The notes under the pieces are model-generated. The model was not told the DNA's origin and did not search any database. It was given only the letters and a program-made list of their open reading frames with translations. DNA of 64,000 nucleotides, from contig CP036272.1 in NCBI GenBank assembly GCA_007745635.1, positions 4,416,050 through 4,480,049 on the forward strand, read 5' to 3'. The stretch comes from Stieleria bergensis. GTDB taxonomy: Bacteria > Planctomycetota > Planctomycetia > Pirellulales > Pirellulaceae. Of the stretch, positions 54,812 to 63,828 are shown piece after piece (position 1 is the stretch's first letter; each line of letters starts with the position of its first letter). Both the position numbers and the translations under genes were made by a program.

Positions 54812-56390
54812 CTGCCTTGATTCGGGCGCGAAATCGTTGATCTGGATACGGGTGGCGTACCTTGGCGTGAGGGAGGTAGGTCAGCAGCAACCGTTTCATG
54901 CGAGGCCAAGGCCAGCGATGCCGTTGGCTGCGACGACAAAGCGTACGCAACCATAGTCGGCTAACCTCGTCTCGAAATCGACGTAGGCGGCTCACATTGC
55001 CTGGGACGGCATAGTAGGCCAGCCAGCCGCGGACCACACTACCCAGCCACCGACCTTGTTGGCCGACTGACTGGTGTCGCCGACGACGAAGCTCCGCCTT
55101 GATTGCCGAGAGGGTACGAGCCATCCGGCTCGCGATCGTCTCGCGGCGAATCATGAACCATCCCGTCTTTGGGCTGGTATCACAGCGGTGCGTGAAACCG
55201 AGAAAATCGAACGTCTCCGGTCGACCGTCTCCTCGCTCAGATCGACGCTCGATCGCATAACGACCAAACTCGAGCAAGCGAGTCTTTTCGGGATGAAGCT
55301 CAAGGCCGAACTTCCCGAAACGTTCCCGGAGTGCTTCCAGGCACATTTCAGCATCAGCTTTGCTCTCAAACCCAATCACAAAATCGTCGACGTACCGAAC
55401 CACAACGACGTCCTTGCGGCCGCGCTGTCTTCGCCAGTGGTCAATCCACAAGTCCAACACATAGTGAAGATAGATGTTCGCAAGCAGCGGCGAGATCACC
55501 GCTCCTTGCGGAGTCCCCACCGTCGTCTTGGACCACTCACCGTCTTCGCTGACACCGGCTCGAAGCCATTTTCCGATCAGACGGAGAATCCGTTTGTCGC
55601 TAATGCGATGCTCGATGAACTTCATGAGCCATTGGTGGTCCACGTTGTCAAAGAAGCCTTTCACATCGGCGTCCAGAATCCAGTTCACCTTTTTGCTGCT
55701 CACGCCGACACACAACGCATCGAGTGCATCGTGAGCGCCGCGACCAGGACGGCCACCATAACTGAATCCGAGAAAATCCTGTTCGTAGATGCACTGCATG
55801 ACCCACCCGGTTGCCTTTTGGACAATCTTGTCCTCCAGGGCCGTGATGCCGATCGGACGTTGCCGGCCATCGGCTTTGGGAATGTAGATTCTCTTGGAGG
55901 GCTTCGCTCGGTAGGCACCCCGGTGAATACGACCGTGTAGAGCCTCAATCGAGGCTTCTCGGTCTTGCTCGTACTGCTGCCAAGTCACCTCGTCGATGCC
56001 CGCTGCGGCAGATTTCTTCAAATCATCGAAGGCCTCGTGCAGCAGGGGAACGTTGATGTGATGCAACAGGTTCTCGAACTTCAACGCAGGACAGTCCCGC
56101 GCTGTTTCGCGCACACCCAGCAGCCCGCGAGAACGACGCTTGGTCCGACTCGAAGTTCGGGGTCGATCGTGCTGCGAGGTGCTCATCTTGGCTGAGTCCC
56201 TTTCCTCGACAGACTCCGCGGCCGGTTCAGTTCCGGCGTTGTTCGCCTGTGTCGGCAGTACTATGGACTCATCCGACTTCCGATCAGCGTTCATGGCAGC
56301 CTTTCCCGCTGGACGGTTCGCTGCCCGCACTGGATACTTGCCAGTGGCCGATCGGATCTCCCGGTTCTCGCGATTGAGATTTCCACGCAT
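54801..56390 (-). CDS. ltrA: Group II intron reverse transcriptase/maturase
   Basis: A 529-residue intron-encoded protein. It has the RT fingers-palm blocks ('AGIDEVTWQQYEQDREA', 'KRIYIPKADGRQRPIG', 'GFSYGGRPGRGAHDAL', 'LDADVKGFFDNVDH', 'GTPQGAVISPLLANIYL') and the catalytic 'RYVDDFVIG', where the usual YADD reads YVDD. A maturase X domain follows ('FDFLGFTHRC', 'GWLAYYAVPGNVSRL'). No HNH endonuclease domain is present, as in several bacterial classes. About 90 N-terminal residues are basic and polar without motifs, and internal Met starts are possible. No frameshift is seen. Confidence 0.94.
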   Translation of the reverse strand: MRGNLNRENREIRSATGKYPVRAANRPAGKAAMNADRKSDESIVLPTQANNAGTEPAAESVEERDSAKMSTSQHDRPRTSSRTKRRSRGLLGVRETARDCPALKFENLLHHINVPLLHEAFDDLKKSAAAGIDEVTWQQYEQDREASIEALHGRIHRGAYRAKPSKRIYIPKADGRQRPIGITALEDKIVQKATGWVMQCIYEQDFLGFSYGGRPGRGAHDALDALCVGVSSKKVNWILDADVKGFFDNVDHQWLMKFIEHRISDKRILRLIGKWLRAGVSEDGEWSKTTVGTPQGAVISPLLANIYLHYVLDLWIDHWRRQRGRKDVVVVRYVDDFVIGFESKADAEMCLEALRERFGKFGLELHPEKTRLLEFGRYAIERRSERGDGRPETFDFLGFTHRCDTSPKTGWFMIRRETIASRMARTLSAIKAELRRRRHQSVGQQGRWLGSVVRGWLAYYAVPGNVSRLRRFRDEVSRLWLRTLCRRSQRHRWPWPRMKRLLLTYLPHAKVRHPYPDQRFRARIKAGAV

Positions 56391-56680
56391 GCGCAGGTTC
56401 TCGTGACTCCGCCGTGTCCGATGGGTTCTCGCCTAATGACGAACCCATCGGTGTTGCCTTCCCCATAGAGGGACCAGGTCGGCACACGGAAGTTCAGATT
56501 TCGGAGCTCAATAGCTGGCCTGCGTTTCCCCCCTTGTCGGACGCTCAGCACAGATCGGTTACCCTCTCTGCACCTCCGATGGAGGCCATAGCAGTTGGCT
56601 AGACTTTCTACGTAGGACACTTTCATTCCCTATCTCAATCCGGTTTTATCCCGGCACTCCCCTCACCTCGCTGACGCTCG

Positions 56681-56702
56681 ATTCTCCCGCAAGCGGGAGA
56701 GT
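56681..56702. repeat. Hairpin repeat (second copy of the element at 22731)
   Basis: The core 'attctcccgcaagcgggagagt' is nearly the same as that at 22731-22752, and flanking bases (ctcga before, caacgaat after) also match, giving a dispersed repeat of about 36 bases with only a few mismatches. It forms a stable hairpin. Confidence 0.8.
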
Positions 56703-56821
56703 GAAGGCAACGAATTTGCCTTCAGCCGTCATCGCGTTGCCACGGCTTTTTGGTGCGTGCAAGCAGGGCACGCTACTGTCTTGGCGCTCGCCAGGGGTTC
56801 GGTGACTGGGACCAGCGGATG

Positions 56822-56864
56822 AAAAAAAAACCGGGCCTGGGATTCAATCGAATCCCAGACCCGG
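56822..56864 (-). terminator. Intrinsic terminator of the metalloprotease gene
   Basis: On the minus strand a long hairpin (arms about CCGGGTCTGGGATTC and GAATCCCAGGCCCGG) is followed by a run of nine T. It lies about 40 bases after the metalloprotease stop. Confidence 0.92.
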
Positions 56865-56903
56865 CGAATGCAGGATCGGTCCAACGCGAATGGCCGTCGA
56901 CGG

Positions 56904-59888
56904 CTACTCGGTTTCTTTTCCTAAACGCAGAATCATTGGCGCTCCACCACCACCGGATCCACCGTAGGTGTACTGCGCCTTGAGCGCTTGCTCGATGCGA
57001 ACAGACGATTCACGCAGGTGAGCTCGACTGTAGGGATCCATCTTGCCTTCGCTCTTCGTCAACCGGTTGTCGATCTGCGACTTCAAATCCACCAACTGCA
57101 TGCGTGCCAAATCCTTGACGGGCTTGGTCGCTGCACTGCCACTGCTCTTTGCCAGCACCAGATCCACCAAGCGATCGATGTGCTCGTGCTGCAAGTTACG
57201 GCGAAGCGAGGAAATCATGGGCTTGCGAACACTGCAGTTCTCGGGGCAATCCTTGCTGATTTCCCCCCAAGCAGCCTTGGTCACGGTTTTCAGAACTTCG
57301 GGCAGCGTCAACACATCGCTATCGGCAGACGTCCGCAGTTCGTTGTCGTAAACGCGTCCCAAAGTGGTTGGATTCAAGATCATGGTCATAGCACTGGCCT
57401 GGATGCCAAGCACACGCTCATGCACGGGCCAAGTCGCATCTCCAGAGGAACCGTGAACCGACAAGCGGTCCATCCACTTTTCGCTGGTCATGCGTTCGAG
57501 CAATTCAGGCGTCAAACCGAAGGCTTCGTCATTAAACGTCTGCTCGATCACGAATGCCAACGCGTTGCGTTGCTGTTCGGCTGGCACGACGGTGACCGGA
57601 GCGCGATTTTCGGGATCGCCTTTCTTGTCACGATTTACGAACGCACCGCCAATCCAGTTGGCCATCATGCTGGTCGAACGCGTTTGCATCGACAGCGTCA
57701 ATTCGTAACCACGACGAGCCTTCGCCCACGAATCACCGTCTTTGACAAACTTGTCCAAGATTCGACCGCGATACAGTTTGATCAAACGAACCTGCTCTTG
57801 GCAGTAATCCAATGGATCCTTGCTGAAGTCGTAGCGACGAGCCAGCGGATCGGGCCCGGAGGTGTCTTCGTCGGTGGCGAACTGCAAGTCTGGCTCAACA
57901 CAGCGTTTGAGAATCTCGGGCAACTTCTTGTCGTCCATGGTGTAGCCGTATTCGATCGCCCAGTAATCGTAGGGACCGATGTCGATCATGCCGTAATCAC
58001 CTTGGACATCGCCACTTTCGAAGCGGAAGTTGATCGGGGTGTAGTCCATCACCGAGGCGGTGAAGGTCTTTTCGCCTTTCAATTCCTTGCTGTTGATTTC
58101 GTCCAGCGTGTAACGACCTGACGCTTTGAAGTTGTGACGCAATCCCAGTGTGTGGCCGACTTCGTGAGCGACCAAATCGGCAAGCAACGGACCGACGAAC
58201 CAGTCGGGCATGCCGTCGAGCATGTCAAACAGTTCTGCCGCAGTCTTGTCTTCAGCAGTCTTTTCCTTGTCGTCTTTCTCTTCTTCCTTGTCGTCGTCAG
58301 CTTCCTCATCGTCGCTGTCTTTCTCTTCATCAGCTTCCTTGTCGTCGCCCTTCTCATCGGCGTCTTTTTCTTCGTCGTCGCCGTCCTTCTTGTCCTCTTC
58401 CTCTTCCTCGTCGTCGTCATCCAACAACAGAGCTTTGTTCGCCATCGGAACCAAGGCAAAGTCCATGCGAGCGAGCGCCAGGTCCAGGCTGCGTGCATTA
58501 GGAGCCATGCACATGCCATTCTTCTGACTCAGGTGACCGATCAGGCCATCGAATTCGTCATCACCGATCAGAGTCGGATCGGCGTTGGCCAAACCGTAAC
58601 CGGCGTAGGGCTGTGCGGAAAGACGAGCAATTTCACGCTGAATTTCGGGGCGTCGCGAAGGCGATGCCAAACGCAAACGCGGATCCCAATTCGGACGCGT
58701 CGCCAACCAATTGAGCGTTTCGGGCGAGAAGCCTTCCATTGCCAACTTGGGCATCAAGTCATCGTATTGAAAATTGAAGTGACGGATCCAGCCGTCAGTC
58801 AGAATGATGTCTGCATCAAGGATTTCACCGGTCATGGGGTGCACGCGACTAGGACCAATCGCGGTACCGATGTCATTGTTCAGCCAACGAATGAAGTTGT
58901 AACGAACATCCTCGGGATCCTTTTCCATATGGATGCCGCTCTGAGCGTCTTGGTATTCGATCACGATCGCATCAACGATGCCGACCTTCTCGTACGCTTT
59001 ATTCCAGTAGTCCACGCCCGCTTTGATCCAACGACGGTAACGCACCGGCGCGGTGTGTTCCACATAGAACCGGATCGGGGTCTTGGGTGGGCTTAACTTC
59101 AGTTTTGGATCGCGTTTCTGCAAGTTCCAGCGATTGATATAGCGAACGGTGGTTCCTTCATCGGTGTACTTTGCCAGATCCGAGAACGCGGTGGTGAAGT
59201 AACCAACACGCTGATCAGCAACACGTGGCTTAAAACCGTTGGTCGGTGGAGGAACTTCGCTGAACGAGTAGTGCAGCGTCTGCAGCTTGCGCCCGGTGCC
59301 GACAACCTCCATCGCGATTTCAACATTGCCTTTGAAATTCTTGACCTTTTTGATCTTGGTCAGGCGAGTGTTGGAAATCCGGATCGCCGATCCAAAGAAC
59401 GTTGAAGCGTTGTTGACCAGCAGACTATCCATATCGATGACCGGTCCACCGCCGGGGCCTTTCGCCACGATGGGAATGTCCAACAGCACTTGATCGGTAA
59501 ACAATCGACTCACAGAAGCCTTGGCTTCGGGATCACCGTTAGCACGAATCGACAAGTTCGGTGCAATCAGAGCCAAACGCTCATTGTAGGGGCGGAACTT
59601 GACCACCAGATCGCCCGATTGCAGCCCCGCATAGGTGTCACCGCTGGCGACGGTCAACGCGATAAAGTACTGCTTATTGGCGAAATCTTTGGGCAACTCA
59701 GCCAACAACTGGCTGTCTTTAGTGCGTTGCCACAATCCAAAGAACCCCTTGGTGGCTTGCTGATCACTGACAGGAACCGCCTTGTAATCCTTGGAAACGG
59801 CGTCAAATGAAGGCAACTCGGCGACGCCGGTTCTTGCCCCTGCCATCGTGGCAACAACAAGGCCGAAAGTGAGAAGAACTTTTTTCAT
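56904..59888 (-). CDS. Exported zinc-dependent metalloprotease with acidic insertion
   Basis: A 994-residue protein with an N-terminal signal peptide ('KKVLLTFGLVVATMAGA'). Residues about 60-290 match the DUF5117/DUF5118-type N-terminal part of bacterial zinc metalloproteases, and the catalytic motif 'HEVGHTLGLRHNF' lies near residue 588, with Met-turn-like 'ASVMDYTP' about 40 residues later, a metzincin pattern. Just before the active site lies an unusual insertion of about 65 residues made almost only of Asp, Glu and Lys. The substrate is unknown. It is a single gene ended by a strong terminator. Confidence 0.9.
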   Translation of the reverse strand: MKKVLLTFGLVVATMAGARTGVAELPSFDAVSKDYKAVPVSDQQATKGFFGLWQRTKDSQLLAELPKDFANKQYFIALTVASGDTYAGLQSGDLVVKFRPYNERLALIAPNLSIRANGDPEAKASVSRLFTDQVLLDIPIVAKGPGGGPVIDMDSLLVNNASTFFGSAIRISNTRLTKIKKVKNFKGNVEIAMEVVGTGRKLQTLHYSFSEVPPPTNGFKPRVADQRVGYFTTAFSDLAKYTDEGTTVRYINRWNLQKRDPKLKLSPPKTPIRFYVEHTAPVRYRRWIKAGVDYWNKAYEKVGIVDAIVIEYQDAQSGIHMEKDPEDVRYNFIRWLNNDIGTAIGPSRVHPMTGEILDADIILTDGWIRHFNFQYDDLMPKLAMEGFSPETLNWLATRPNWDPRLRLASPSRRPEIQREIARLSAQPYAGYGLANADPTLIGDDEFDGLIGHLSQKNGMCMAPNARSLDLALARMDFALVPMANKALLLDDDDEEEEEDKKDGDDEEKDADEKGDDKEADEEKDSDDEEADDDKEEEKDDKEKTAEDKTAAELFDMLDGMPDWFVGPLLADLVAHEVGHTLGLRHNFKASGRYTLDEINSKELKGEKTFTASVMDYTPINFRFESGDVQGDYGMIDIGPYDYWAIEYGYTMDDKKLPEILKRCVEPDLQFATDEDTSGPDPLARRYDFSKDPLDYCQEQVRLIKLYRGRILDKFVKDGDSWAKARRGYELTLSMQTRSTSMMANWIGGAFVNRDKKGDPENRAPVTVVPAEQQRNALAFVIEQTFNDEAFGLTPELLERMTSEKWMDRLSVHGSSGDATWPVHERVLGIQASAMTMILNPTTLGRVYDNELRTSADSDVLTLPEVLKTVTKAAWGEISKDCPENCSVRKPMISSLRRNLQHEHIDRLVDLVLAKSSGSAATKPVKDLARMQLVDLKSQIDNRLTKSEGKMDPYSRAHLRESSVRIEQALKAQYTYGGSGGGGAPMILRLGKETE

Positions 59889-60454
59889 TCCTAGAGACTC
59901 AGACGTGTACGGATGAAGAATCTTGCAAAACTTAAGTCAAAAATAAAACCGGAAATGGCCCGGAAATGGTTTCTGGCGCCTCCACGTACAGAACCCTCCC
60001 AAGAGGGCCCTCATCGCTGGCCGCACCAACAATCAATTGTATTGAATGTTTTCCCGAATTGTTTACCCAATCCCATGATTTCCCCTCAGTTATGTAATTC
60101 AACCCCCGCCTGTTAAACTTCCTCGGGTTTTGCTGTCCATGGTGTGGGTTGCAACCTTGGTGATGAACCCCGCAGACCGCTGCTGGCGCGTTCGATCGTC
60201 TCGCCAAAATCCACACGCAGAGAATGTCTCAGCAGGATTGACGGCGCAGCGGGTTGAGCCAACAATCCACGTTGACGAGTTGGTGATGAGAAACGCGGTG
60301 TCACTCCATGACTTGAGTGCCCTCAATAACGTCCATTCAAACGCGTGCCTTCGATTGCGAGCCCCCCAACTGGAGCAGCCAGTTGCAGCCCCTCAATGGC
60401 ACGACCAATTCCCCTGGTTCCTGTTACCGCCGCCCTAATACTGAAAGGCTCCCG
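59889..60454. promoter_or_regulatory. Divergent region between metalloprotease and glyA
   Basis: About 566 bases without a convincing gene; open frames here overlap the glyA upstream region in the same reading frame but lack family similarity. No glycine riboswitch or other known leader was recognised. It should contain promoters for both genes. Confidence 0.45.
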
Positions 60455-61717
60455 ATGAATCCGCTCAGGCAACAAGATCCCGATATTTGGAACGCCATCG
60501 AACTTGAAGCAGAACGTCAGCGCGACGGTCTGGAACTGATCGCCAGCGAAAATTACACCAGCTACGCCGTCATGCAGGCTGCAGGAAGCGTTCTGACAAA
60601 CAAGTATGCCGAGGGCTATCCCGGTCGCCGTTACTACGGCGGCTGCGAGCACGTTGACGTTGTCGAGCAATTGGCAATCGATCGCGCCAAGCAACTCTTC
60701 GGTGCCGAGTTCGCCAATGTGCAACCTCACAGTGGTTCGCAAGCCAACACGGCCGTGTACTTGTCCTGCTTGGATCACGGCGACACCGTGATGGGACTGG
60801 ACCTGGCCCAGGGTGGACACCTGACACACGGGATGCGTCTGAACATCAGCGGGATCCTGTACAACTTCGTTTCCTACGGCGTCGATCGCGAAACACATCG
60901 CCTGGACTTCGATCAGATCGCCTCGCTGGCTCGCGAGCACAAACCAAAATTGATCGTTGCCGGAGCAAGCGCCTACCCACGCGAAATTCCTCACGACAAG
61001 TTTGCTGAGATCGCCAACGAAGTCGGCGCGAAACTGATGGTCGACATGGCTCACTACGCGGGCCTGGTCGCTGCCAAGATTCACAACAGCCCTGTCCCGG
61101 TTGCTGATTACGTGACCACCACGACCCACAAAACATTGCGTGGTCCTCGTGGCGGCCTGATTCTAAGCAAAGAGGAACACGGCAAACTGATCAATCGCAA
61201 TGTCTTCCCCGGGACTCAAGGTGGCCCCCTGATGCACGTCATCGCTGGCAAAGCCGTCTGCTTTGGCGAAGGCTTGCAAGACGACTACCTTCAGTACTCT
61301 CAGTCGGTCGTTGACAACGCCAAAGCGCTGGCAGAAACACTGATGGGCACCGGCCTGCAACTGGTCAGCGGTGGCACCGACAACCACTTGATGCTGGTTG
61401 ACGTCACTTCACTGGGACTGGGCGGCAAGCGCGCCGAGGCTGTCCTGGATGAATGTGGTATCACCGTCAACATGAACATGATCCCCTTTGACGAACGCAA
61501 ACCGATGGATCCTTCGGGGATTCGGATCGGCACCCCCGCGTTGACAACTCGCGGCATGGGCACCGACGAAATGCAACGGGTGGGCAACTGGATCCACAAA
61601 GCACTGTCAAACGCTGATGACGCGTCTCTGCACCAGCAGATTCGAGCGGAAATCAAAGAGATGACCAACGGCTTCCCCGTCCCGGCTGATCGTCACGCGG
61701 TCGCTGAGGCGGTCTAG
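60455..61717 (+). CDS. glyA: Serine hydroxymethyltransferase
   Basis: PLP enzyme that interconverts serine and glycine and feeds one-carbon units to tetrahydrofolate. From the ATG at 60455 ('[20 protein letters not shown]') it has 420 residues. Motifs: '[20 protein letters not shown]', '[20 protein letters not shown]', '[14 protein letters not shown]', and the PLP lysine in '[13 protein letters not shown]'. The frame is open 46 codons upstream, but that part is not conserved; a GAAAGG stretch lies about ten bases before the ATG. Confidence 0.97.
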   Translation: MNPLRQQDPDIWNAIELEAERQRDGLELIASENYTSYAVMQAAGSVLTNKYAEGYPGRRYYGGCEHVDVVEQLAIDRAKQLFGAEFANVQPHSGSQANTAVYLSCLDHGDTVMGLDLAQGGHLTHGMRLNISGILYNFVSYGVDRETHRLDFDQIASLAREHKPKLIVAGASAYPREIPHDKFAEIANEVGAKLMVDMAHYAGLVAAKIHNSPVPVADYVTTTTHKTLRGPRGGLILSKEEHGKLINRNVFPGTQGGPLMHVIAGKAVCFGEGLQDDYLQYSQSVVDNAKALAETLMGTGLQLVSGGTDNHLMLVDVTSLGLGGKRAEAVLDECGITVNMNMIPFDERKPMDPSGIRIGTPALTTRGMGTDEMQRVGNWIHKALSNADDASLHQQIRAEIKEMTNGFPVPADRHAVAEAV

Positions 61718-62051
61718 TTAGCAGCCTTGCTGTCTCGTCACGCAGCGGTGCAGGGCCGCGCAAAAGCACCCTGCACTGCCAGCAACCCTCACGCCGGACT
61801 CCTGATCTGGCGCCGGCAAGCTGGCAGGCCCGCAGCATCAAACCGCCAGCTATTTCAGGAGCCCGAGAGCTCAAGAGTTGGAACCGCCGAGGCGATCTGG
61901 CCTGAACAACTGGACTGCTGGCACACACTGCACGGCGTCCGCTGAACAACGTGTGCAGCATAACGTCTGTCACTTTGCGGGCAGATTCGTTATCTTTCTT
62001 AGTCGTCAGTTGCCTCTCTCAGCGCATCGTTCTTCCTCTCGTATCAATACC
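61718..62051. other. Intergenic region after glyA, with possible terminator hairpin
   Basis: About 334 bases. A stem-loop with arms GTGCAGGG and CCCTGCAC (61748-61776) lies 30 bases after glyA but lacks a T-run, so its role as terminator is weak. No gene is visible. Confidence 0.4.
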
Positions 62052-62513
62052 ATGTCAAACGCCCCCCAAGAAGTCTCCGGACATCGCATCCTGATCGCCG
62101 ATGACAACATCGCCAACCGCGAATTGCTGGAAGCGTTCCTATCTGGGTTTGACTGCGAAATCGAAACCTCCGTCGATGGCCAGGACACGCTGGACAAGAT
62201 CGCTTCGTTCAAGCCCGACCTGGTGCTGCTTGATGTGATGATGCCCAAGCTAAGCGGCTTTGAAGTCTGCGAGCAAATCAAGGGCGACCCGGCAACCTCA
62301 TCAGTCATGGTCTTGATGGTCACAGCGCTCAATGAGCTGGGTGACGTCGAACGCGCCGTTGAAGCTGGCACCGATGACTTCCTTAGCAAACCAGTTCAGA
62401 AAATGGCCTTAGTCAAGCGTGTCGAAATCATGCTCAAGCTAAAAGGGGTCAACGACGAACTGGAGCGTCTGCAACAATACATCCAAGCGATGGAAGACAG
62501 CAAACGCGCCTAG
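62052..62513 (+). CDS. Single-domain response regulator (CheY-like receiver)
   Basis: A 153-residue receiver protein. 'RILIADDNIANRELLEAFL' has the acidic pocket, 'PDLVLLDVMMPKLSGFEVC' the phosphoryl-accepting Asp, 'VLMVTALNE' the Thr position and 'DDFLSKPVQKMALVKRV' the conserved Lys. After the receiver only a short helical tail of about 25 residues follows, with no output domain. It resembles the first receiver of PleD-like proteins. No cognate kinase is nearby. The frame is open upstream from 61878, but the ATG at 62052 gives the natural receiver start. Confidence 0.9.
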   Translation: MSNAPQEVSGHRILIADDNIANRELLEAFLSGFDCEIETSVDGQDTLDKIASFKPDLVLLDVMMPKLSGFEVCEQIKGDPATSSVMVLMVTALNELGDVERAVEAGTDDFLSKPVQKMALVKRVEIMLKLKGVNDELERLQQYIQAMEDSKRA

Positions 62514-62844
62514 CTTGGTCTTCGCCGGTGATTCGATCTACCAAGAATCACCAGCCATACACTCCCGACTTGCCAGCAACCGGCAACTTCTCTGCCCAGA
62601 TGGGCCCACGATGACAGAGCAACCGACAGCAGACAACTGACCTGCTGCCACCCGCTTGCGCTGACTATAGAAACACGGCCCAGAGAAACACGGCCGACCG
62701 GAGCGCAGCCGACCGGTGCCTCCGCACGCGTCCCTTTTGCGACATCCCGTTCTTTCGGGTGAAAGCCTGCGCTGCCAACGCCAGCGTCGGTGATTTGGAT
62801 TAAGATACGCTCGTCCCACCCCTTCATTCCTTTGGTGAAAGTCT
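62514..62844. other. Intergenic region before the ThuA-like gene
   Basis: About 330 bases with short GC-rich direct repeats ('gccgaccgg' occurs twice). No gene was found; the promoter of the downstream gene is expected near the end. Confidence 0.4.
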
Positions 62845-63828
62845 ATGAACCGCAAAACCTTCCTCACCGCGTTTGTCTGCGCGCTCGCCGTTGTCACCAC
62901 CGTCTCTGCCAGCACGGCATCAGCAGCTGAAAAGCTCAAGGCATTGATCATTGATGGACAAAACAACCACTCCGCATGGCCACAGACGACGGCCATGATG
63001 AAGAAGTACTTGACCGACACGGGCAAATTTGATGTCGACATCGCTCGGACCAAATTCACTTGGAACGGCCGGGACTTGCTGAAGAAGTATCCTGCGGGTG
63101 ATGGCGTGGCGCGTGAAGACCTGAAATCTTCCAAATCCGACCCGGGCTTCAAACCTGACTTCAGCCAATACGACGTGGTGGTTAGCAACTTTGGGCACGG
63201 CGCGGCGGCGTGGCCAGAGGCGACCCAGAAAGCGCTACACGAATTTGTTAGCGGTGGTGGCGGCTTTGTCGTGATCCATGCCGCCGACAACTCCTTTGGC
63301 GACTGGAACGAATACAACCAGATGATTGGCTTGGGTGGCTGGGGCGGTCGCAATGAAGCCGCTGGCCCGTATGTGTTTTACAACAACGATGGCAAGCTTG
63401 TGCGTGATGAGAGCAAGGGACGTGGCGGTGCTCACGGACCTCAACACGAGTTTCAGATCGTGGTTCGCGAGCCTGAGCACCCCATTGTCAAAGGTCTGCC
63501 AATGGGCTGGATGCACACCAAAGACGAACTGTACCAAGAACTTCGCGGACCGGCATCCAACATGAATGTGCTGGCAACCGCTTACGCAGACCCCAAGTTC
63601 CGTGGCACCGATCGTCACGAACCGATGCTGATGACGATTGATTACGGCAAAGGACGCGTGTACCACACTCCGATGGGACATGCCGCTGAAGCGGTCGCCT
63701 GCGTTGGATTCATCACCACGTTCATCCGTGGCACGGAGTGGGCAGCGACGGGGCAGGTCACGCTAACCGATGTGCCTAGCGACTTCCCTAGCAGCAGCAA
63801 AAGCAGCAGCCGTCAGTTCGACAACTGA
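62845..63828 (+). CDS. Secreted ThuA-domain protein
   Basis: A 327-residue protein with a signal peptide ('KTFLTAFVCALAVVTTVSAS'). The ThuA (trehalose utilisation, class I glutamine amidotransferase-like) fold is seen in 'LKALIIDGQNNHSAWPQTT', 'YDVVVSNFGHGAAAWPEAT', 'FVSGGGGFVVIHAADNSF' and 'MDYGKGRVYHTPMGH'-type segments ('TIDYGKGRVYHTPMGH' here). Planctomycetes have many such proteins, thought to act on sugars, but the reaction is unknown. A Ser-rich tail ends the protein. Its last bases overlap the convergent gene at the right edge by 16 bases. Confidence 0.88.
   Translation: MNRKTFLTAFVCALAVVTTVSASTASAAEKLKALIIDGQNNHSAWPQTTAMMKKYLTDTGKFDVDIARTKFTWNGRDLLKKYPAGDGVAREDLKSSKSDPGFKPDFSQYDVVVSNFGHGAAAWPEATQKALHEFVSGGGGFVVIHAADNSFGDWNEYNQMIGLGGWGGRNEAAGPYVFYNNDGKLVRDESKGRGGAHGPQHEFQIVVREPEHPIVKGLPMGWMHTKDELYQELRGPASNMNVLATAYADPKFRGTDRHEPMLMTIDYGKGRVYHTPMGHAAEAVACVGFITTFIRGTEWAATGQVTLTDVPSDFPSSSKSSSRQFDN

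Larger units (their letters stand above)
54740..56657 (-). mobile_element. Group II intron with intron-encoded protein
   Basis: The maturase gene is flanked by intron RNA elements. A 34-nt domain V (54778-54811) and a domain VI hairpin with CGGCCG/GAAA/CGGCCG (54753-54768) and a bulged-A region follow the gene on the minus strand, and the 3' end is probably the AC at about 54740. The 5' end is uncertain: GTGCC at 56657 and GTGTC at 56620 are both candidates against the GUGYG consensus. The element is therefore about 1.9 kb. The hairpin repeat at 56681-56702 lies just upstream in the 5' exon. Confidence 0.75.

Noticed and set aside
54801-56390. Reverse transcriptase as part of a retron or diversity-generating element
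   Set aside because: The maturase X domain and the downstream domain V/VI structures mark it as a group II intron protein; no template/variable repeat is seen.
59889-60454. Glycine or other riboswitch upstream of glyA
   Set aside because: No aptamer core sequence or convincing tandem stem arrangement could be found.
61748-61776. GC-rich stem-loop after glyA as a firm intrinsic terminator
   Set aside because: There is no T-run after it; kept only as a weak possibility in the intergenic note.
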